NCBI GenBank assembly: GCA_947649575.1
Contig: CANSRZ010000007.1
Span: 1-64,000, forward strand
From: an uncultured Clostridia bacterium
GTDB lineage: Bacteria; Bacillota; Clostridia; Christensenellales; UBA1242
DNA length: 64,000 nt
Direction of reading: 5' to 3'
Below the pieces are notes generated by a model that saw only the letters and a list, made by a program, of their open reading frames with translations, ran no database searches and was not told the DNA's origin. Every line of letters starts with the position of its first letter. Positions within the stretch are counted from its first letter, which is position 1. Positions 58,671 through 64,000 of this stretch are shown here, one piece after another. The translations under genes were made by a program, and so were the position numbers.

Positions 58671-60764
58671 TTAATTTTTATAGCCAAAATCGACTTTTCG
58701 AGTAAAAATATTGACATTTTGCACAATTATTTTGATTTTGTCACCTATCATAAATGCATATTTTGTGCCTTTAAGTTTGAGTTGTTTCTCAAAAAACAGA
58801 TATCCATCCTGTGGCAAATCCTCAATTCTGAGCAATCCCTCAACAGAATTTTCAAGTTCTATGAACAATCCATAATTTGTAACTGAAGTGATAACACCCT
58901 CAAATTCTTCTCCAACCTTTTCTTTCATAAGATAAGCTTTCCAAAGGTCGTCAACATCACGTTCTGCCCTGTCGGCATTTCTTTCCATAACGCTTGACTG
59001 CTGGCTGCTTTCAAAAGTAAACTCTTTAAGTTCTTCAATTCTTGTTTTTGAAAGTGCTTTTTTATGCAAAACTTCTTTGATAATTCTATGAATAGTCAAA
59101 TCTGGATAACGGCGAATTGGCGAAGTGAAATGACAATAATATTCAAGCGCCAAGCCAAAGTGCCCTAAGTTTTTGTTATCATATTTTGCTTTTTGCATTG
59201 AGCGAAGCAAAATTTTGTTAACAGTTTCACTATAAGTGTTTCCGTCGGTGAGTTTGATAAGAGTTTGATAATAGTCAGGAGTAACATCGTCAGGGATAGG
59301 AGGAATTCTCACGCCAAGACCTTTGATAAATTCGCAAACTGAGGCAAGTTTTTCCTTTTTAGACGGCTCATGCACACGATAAACAAATGGAATGCCTTTT
59401 ATGCAAAACTCTTTTGCAACTGTTTCATTAGCAAGCACCATAAAATCTTCAATAAGTCTATGTGCGTCATTTCTTTCGCGTTTTTTAACATCTATTGCAA
59501 GACCTTTTTCGTCAAAAACAAATTGGCTTTCGCCGATTTCAAAATCAATCGAGCCCTCTTTTTTTCTGTTTGCTTGAAGAAGTTTTGAAAGTTCATGCAT
59601 AATAAGCAAACTATCTTTGACTTTTTCATGCTTAGCATCAGCTTTTTGACCTGTTAACACTTTGTAGACTTGGTCATAATTAAGCCTCCCTACACTTTTT
59701 ATTACGCTTTCGCAAATTTGGTGAGAGATTACCTTTCCATTTTTATCAATTTGCATAATGCAAGAAAGAGTCAATCGTTCAACGCCCTCGTTAAGAGAAC
59801 ATATGCCATTAGACAAACTTGTTGGAAGCATTGGCAAAACTGAGGTTGGGAAATACACACTTGTTGCACGCTTGAAAGCCTCTTCATCAATAACACTTTC
59901 ACGCTTAACATATTCGCCGACATCAGCAATATGAACGCCAAGTTCATAGCCGCCGTTTTTCAGCCTTTTGATAGAAACCGCATCGTCAAGGTCTTTTGCG
60001 TCAAGCCCGTCAATAGTAAAAATCTCTTCTGCCGTCAAATCAAGTCTGTTTTTCTTTTGTTCCACCTTGACAGTTTTAGGAATTTTTTTGCTAGCTTCAA
60101 CAACGTTTTCAGGAAAAGTTTCAAACAGTTCATGCTCACGGATAATTCCCAACTCAAGCGCTTTTATATCATCGCAATGTCCAAGCACTTCAATGACCAA
60201 GCCAGAGATATTTTTTGTATTTCTGCGAACTTCAATCACAACGCGGTCATTTTTTTGAAATTTAAGGTTTCCGTTCAAAAGTCTAATTTTGAAAGGAATA
60301 TTTTGATTGTCAGGCTCTAAAAAGAAAGTTGAATTGGACTTTGTTACAACACCAACAAGATGCGGAACTGATTTGTAAATTGAAACAACTTCGCATTCTC
60401 CACCCTCTAAGCCGTCATAGCCAATCTTGACAATAACTTTATCACCGTCAATAGCGCCCAAAGTTTTATTGCCAGGCACAAACAAATCCTTTTCGCTAGT
60501 CGTCCCATCAAATTTACAAAATCCAAATCCTTTGGCGTTGCCTATAAAAGAACCCTTTGCATAGCCATGAGATGGAATTGTTATAAATTTGCCTTTCTTG
60601 ATTTCAAACAAATCCCCGCTTGCAACAAGCTCAAAGAAATTTCGTTTAACTTGTTCTGAATTTGCGTCCAAAGAATTTTCTAGAAAACAAAAAAGATTGT
60701 TCAGTCCAGAATAGACCAAACTATCTTTTGATAAAATCTCCAAAATCTTAGCTTTAATATTCAT
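58671..60764 (-). CDS. rnr: Ribonuclease R
   Basis: TIDGLDAKDLDDAVSIKRL, HIADVGEYV, HFTSPIRRYPDLTIHR, C-terminal S1 domain. Confidence 0.97.
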   Translation of the reverse strand: MNIKAKILEILSKDSLVYSGLNNLFCFLENSLDANSEQVKRNFFELVASGDLFEIKKGKFITIPSHGYAKGSFIGNAKGFGFCKFDGTTSEKDLFVPGNKTLGAIDGDKVIVKIGYDGLEGGECEVVSIYKSVPHLVGVVTKSNSTFFLEPDNQNIPFKIRLLNGNLKFQKNDRVVIEVRRNTKNISGLVIEVLGHCDDIKALELGIIREHELFETFPENVVEASKKIPKTVKVEQKKNRLDLTAEEIFTIDGLDAKDLDDAVSIKRLKNGGYELGVHIADVGEYVKRESVIDEEAFKRATSVYFPTSVLPMLPTSLSNGICSLNEGVERLTLSCIMQIDKNGKVISHQICESVIKSVGRLNYDQVYKVLTGQKADAKHEKVKDSLLIMHELSKLLQANRKKEGSIDFEIGESQFVFDEKGLAIDVKKRERNDAHRLIEDFMVLANETVAKEFCIKGIPFVYRVHEPSKKEKLASVCEFIKGLGVRIPPIPDDVTPDYYQTLIKLTDGNTYSETVNKILLRSMQKAKYDNKNLGHFGLALEYYCHFTSPIRRYPDLTIHRIIKEVLHKKALSKTRIEELKEFTFESSQQSSVMERNADRAERDVDDLWKAYLMKEKVGEEFEGVITSVTNYGLFIELENSVEGLLRIEDLPQDGYLFFEKQLKLKGTKYAFMIGDKIKIIVQNVNIFTRKVDFGYKN

Positions 60765-60783
60765 TGCAAAAGCTCCTTAAAAA

Positions 60784-61095
60784 TTAAGCAACCCCGTTAA
60801 TGAGCATAGTTACGAGATATAAAATAACGCAGAAAATGATTATGCTTGCCATAACAATTGTGATTATTTTAAGTTTGCCGTCACGAGAAGAGCCTTTATT
60901 TTGAGAATAATAACTTTCTTGTGCACCTGTCATAACATCAAGTTGCCCGTCAGCAGTGTTAGATTGCATAATAACTGTGATAATCATAATGATTGAACAT
61001 GCAACAATGATAAAGAACAAAACATAACGCACAATTGGCAATGTTTTTGTCCAGAAATCGCTTTGAAGAGCAAGTAAAGTTGATAAGTTTTTCAT
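60784..61095 (-). CDS. secG: Preprotein translocase subunit SecG
   Basis: Two TM helices, position upstream of rnr-smpB-ssrA. Confidence 0.8.
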   Translation of the reverse strand: MKNLSTLLALQSDFWTKTLPIVRYVLFFIIVACSIIMIITVIMQSNTADGQLDVMTGAQESYYSQNKGSSRDGKLKIITIVMASIIIFCVILYLVTMLINGVA

Positions 61096-61113
61096 AATTT
61101 CACCTCATAAAAA

Positions 61114-61380
61114 TTAATACATAAGACACAGCCATACAAGAACGCCTACATTTACAGCAAGCAGTATCAGTTTTACAATAAACCAACCTACTGTTTTGCC
61201 GTCTTTAAAAAGCTTAGTTTTGCCGATAAAACCTTGAGCCATATTCCAAAGCAACAGCAAAGCTGTTACTGATAACATGCAAACAAGGATTGTGTTTCCA
61301 GCGTCACCAAGATATTCCTGAAACCAGTTCTTAACATTTGACATAGTTTCTTTAAAGCCAGCAAGCATTTGAGTATGCAT
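61114..61380 (-). CDS. Small membrane protein, unknown
   Basis: 88-aa ORF with two TM helices. Confidence 0.6.
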   Translation of the reverse strand: MHTQMLAGFKETMSNVKNWFQEYLGDAGNTILVCMLSVTALLLLWNMAQGFIGKTKLFKDGKTVGWFIVKLILLAVNVGVLVWLCLMY

Positions 61381-61507
61381 TTTGTCCTCCGTTTCTTATA
61401 AATTATAGCATAAATAAACATAGATTTCAACTATTATAATAAAGAAAAGCATAAAATTATTGTCAAAATACAAGTTTTTTAATAAATTTTAAACTTTTTC
61501 AATGTTT

Positions 61508-63673
61508 TTAAAACAAAAATGTAGCATTATTTAATTCAGCAAACTTTGCTCTTAACACCTCTTGACTTTGCAGAGCAAAATTGCAAGTGACAGCCTTAAT
61601 TCTTATAAGCTCAAAGGATTTATTATTTTGCATAATATATTTCACGCCATATTTGAACTTGCAATTATCGCATTTGCTTGCAAAATGTTCCTTAAATGGG
61701 CAATGTAAAAAGTTCATAACAATTGGCTTATAGTTTTCAAGTCCATAAAGATGTGTTCCATTATTTTTAAGACTTTCGTTGACCTCAACTGAAACAATTA
61801 TATCCTCAATTCCAAGCTCTTGCAAAGCTTTAACTGAATAAGAATTAAACACGTTTAAATTGGTGGAAACAATGACTTTTCGTGAATTATTTAAGTTTAA
61901 AGCATAATAATTATTTGCAAAAATGTTTAAATTTGGATTATCCTCTAAAATCAATTTAAATAGTTTTATATCTGCCTCATTTGCAAATATGGGCATGTTT
62001 AAATATAATTCGCATTCAATCTGGTCGCAGACTTTTTTGATTAGAATGCGATTATATTCTTTTGGACAATAAACAAGCTTTGCATTTTTCAAGTTTATAT
62101 TTTTAAGCTGTGCAATATCATTGAAAAAATAAATTTGCTTTGTAGGCATTTTTTTATCAAAACAAGACAAATCAATGTCGCGTTCAACAAAATCTTTTAT
62201 GTTTTGTTTATTATAATTTTCAAGAATTGCATCTTTAAGTTTTTCAATTGTTTTTCGCCTAATATCATTCAAAACGCTTTTGCGAATAAACACATTGCCA
62301 AGTTCAATTTTATCAAAATCTAATTCAAACATTTCACAACCTTTTGAAAGTTGTGATATAACTTCTTCTTTGGTCAAAGCTTGATTTATCGCCTCTTGAT
62401 TTTTCTCCTCTGACAACATTTCAACAATAGCTTCATTGTTATAATCCAATATAATTTTTGCAAAATCGTTGTTTTTTGCATAAAAAGAGGCTTTTATTTT
62501 GATTTTTCTTACATTTTGCTTTAATTCTTGTTCACGCAAGGAATTTAAAGTCAAGCTGACTTCGCAGTTATTTTTAACAACTGCTTTGGTCGTAATTTGA
62601 TAAACATCCTTAGCAATTTCTTTAACATCGTTCACACCGATTGAGGCAATTTCATTGTCTTGCAAGATAAACTTCAAGCCGTCACCCCTCGAAATTTTAT
62701 ATTTAGACTTAATTGTAATTTCGTTAAACTTTTTGCCATTGTTAACTTTTATAACCTGTCCGATTTTTAAACCACGATGACCTTGAATATGGCTGTCAAT
62801 TTTTTTATCATCATTAAAATAGCCCTCAATGTAGCCCCCACGATTGAACACAGTTTTTAATCTATCTTTCTGAGCTATCAAATTGCGTTCGCCATCAAGC
62901 GCCTCTCGATAAACTGCAACTGCTTCGCCAACATAACCTGCGCGTCTTGCTCTGCCCTCAATTTTAAAACTGATAACCCCCGCCTCAGCAAGTTCTTGCA
63001 ACCTGTCAAGCATGCAAAAATCTTTTGCAGAAAGAAAGTATCCCTCTCGTTTTTCTTTGCCAGAAGTCAAAACATAAGGCAATCTGCAAAACTGTTTACA
63101 TTTGCCACGATTACCACTAGCTCCGCTACTAAGTGACGAAATATAGCAGTTGCCAGAATATGACACGCAAAGCGCGCCTTGAACAAAATATTCAATCTCA
63201 ATATCGCAATTTTCATGAATGCGTGTAATTTCTTGTAGGCTAGTTTCGCGAGCAAGAACAACCCGTGAAAAGCCAAAGTTTTGCACAAACTTTGCCCCCT
63301 CCAAATTGCAAATTCCCATCTGAGTGCTTGCATGCAAAACTGCATTAGGAAATTTCTTTTTAATGCAATAAGCCAGCCCCAAATCTTGAACAATAAAAGC
63401 GTCCACATTAAATTTTAAAAGTTTTGAAACAATGTTTAAAATGTTCGCTATTTCACTGTCGTCAAACAAAATATTTAAAGTTAAATAAACTTTAACGCCA
63501 AAAAGATGAGCATGTTTGATAACATCCTCGATATTTTCTAAATTAAAATTTTCAATGTTCCCTCTGGCATTAAAATCGTCAAGCCCAAGATAAACAGCGT
63601 CAGCGCCGTTATTTATTGCACTATAAAAGCTCTCCAAATTGCCAGCAGGAGCAAGAAGCTCTGCCCTTTTCAT
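61508..63673 (-). CDS. U32 family peptidase-like protein (YrrO/RlhA/TrhP type)
   Basis: ELLAPAGNLESFYSAINNGADAVYLGL; SYSGNCYISSLSSGASGNRGKCKQFCRLPY; DRLQELAEAGVISFKIEGRARRAGYV. Confidence 0.95.
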   Translation of the reverse strand: MKRAELLAPAGNLESFYSAINNGADAVYLGLDDFNARGNIENFNLENIEDVIKHAHLFGVKVYLTLNILFDDSEIANILNIVSKLLKFNVDAFIVQDLGLAYCIKKKFPNAVLHASTQMGICNLEGAKFVQNFGFSRVVLARETSLQEITRIHENCDIEIEYFVQGALCVSYSGNCYISSLSSGASGNRGKCKQFCRLPYVLTSGKEKREGYFLSAKDFCMLDRLQELAEAGVISFKIEGRARRAGYVGEAVAVYREALDGERNLIAQKDRLKTVFNRGGYIEGYFNDDKKIDSHIQGHRGLKIGQVIKVNNGKKFNEITIKSKYKISRGDGLKFILQDNEIASIGVNDVKEIAKDVYQITTKAVVKNNCEVSLTLNSLREQELKQNVRKIKIKASFYAKNNDFAKIILDYNNEAIVEMLSEEKNQEAINQALTKEEVISQLSKGCEMFELDFDKIELGNVFIRKSVLNDIRRKTIEKLKDAILENYNKQNIKDFVERDIDLSCFDKKMPTKQIYFFNDIAQLKNINLKNAKLVYCPKEYNRILIKKVCDQIECELYLNMPIFANEADIKLFKLILEDNPNLNIFANNYYALNLNNSRKVIVSTNLNVFNSYSVKALQELGIEDIIVSVEVNESLKNNGTHLYGLENYKPIVMNFLHCPFKEHFASKCDNCKFKYGVKYIMQNNKSFELIRIKAVTCNFALQSQEVLRAKFAELNNATFLF

Positions 63674-63718
63674 AATGATATTTTAGCACATCCATAGTTA
63701 AAAAGCAATCAAGAAATA

Positions 63719-63746
63719 AAAAAACTCTGCATTCGTGCAGAGTTTT
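63719..63746. terminator. Rho-independent terminator
   Basis: AAAAAAACTCTGCATTCGTGCAGAGTTTT. Confidence 0.75.
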
Positions 63747-63757
63747 CGCTTTGCCTA

Positions 63758-64000
63758 TTATAAAACAAGTGGAACAACAATGCCAGCAAGAACAACCAAA
63801 AGGCAAACGATATACAAAACTTTCCAAACCACAGGCTTAGATCTAACAAATCTCCAAGCAAGGACAGAAACAATAACAATCATAATAGCAGTTGCCACGC
63901 CTTGCAAAGCGCCAACAACAGTTGCGTTAATTCCGCAAGCTGAAAGCACAAGCGCAACAAGATAGAGAATTGTTACTGCAACGATAGTCCAAAAAGAGAT
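63758..64000 (-). CDS. Small membrane protein, 5' end beyond window
   Basis: Reverse frame open to window end (ISFWTIVAVTILYLVALVLSACGINATVVGALQG...). Confidence 0.55.
   Translation of the reverse strand: MSFWTIVAVTILYLVALVLSACGINATVVGALQGVATAIMIVIVSVLAWRFVRSKPVVWKVLYIVCLLVVLAGIVVPLVL

Overview
64-kb window of an AT-rich Firmicutes/Clostridia-type chromosome. Most of it is housekeeping: secG-rnr-smpB-ssrA, the ylxM-ffh-(cdd)-rpsP-khpA-rimM-trmD-rbgA-yraN operon, groESL, a gyrB/gyrA-type topoisomerase pair, murG, lepA-hemW, rsmD, dnaD/dnaC-like primosome genes, acpS-recX, T-box-tyrS, three tRNAs (Lys, Trp, Ser) and a tmRNA. No CRISPR, rRNA, IS transposase or prophage was seen. The most unusual content is a family of modular intergenic palindromic elements, about 215-450 bp long. 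Their ends are perfect or near-perfect hairpins (YTTACTTTTCTTTTAAAGAAAAGTAAR or CTTCTTTTCT..AGAAAAGAAG, followed by inward CAAAAGAAA). Their interiors are interchangeable hairpin modules whose stems co-vary between copies. Also notable: (i) a compact marR-degV-adh-aldh-yhhN operon with a palindromic operator that reads as a putative plasmalogen/fatty-aldehyde pathway; (ii) a tRNA-Lys 3'-end direct repeat bracketing a GC-rich segment; (iii) a T-box controlling a GNAT gene plus tyrS; (iv) a class III-type Fic protein with a BRO-N-like N-terminus; (v) a MazF-like toxin with a non-canonical candidate antitoxin; (vi) two adjacent cargo genes under duplicated promoter cassettes; (vii) unannotated sORFs. 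The first ~55 bp look like contig-end artefact. All calls come from reading the sequence; no database search was run.
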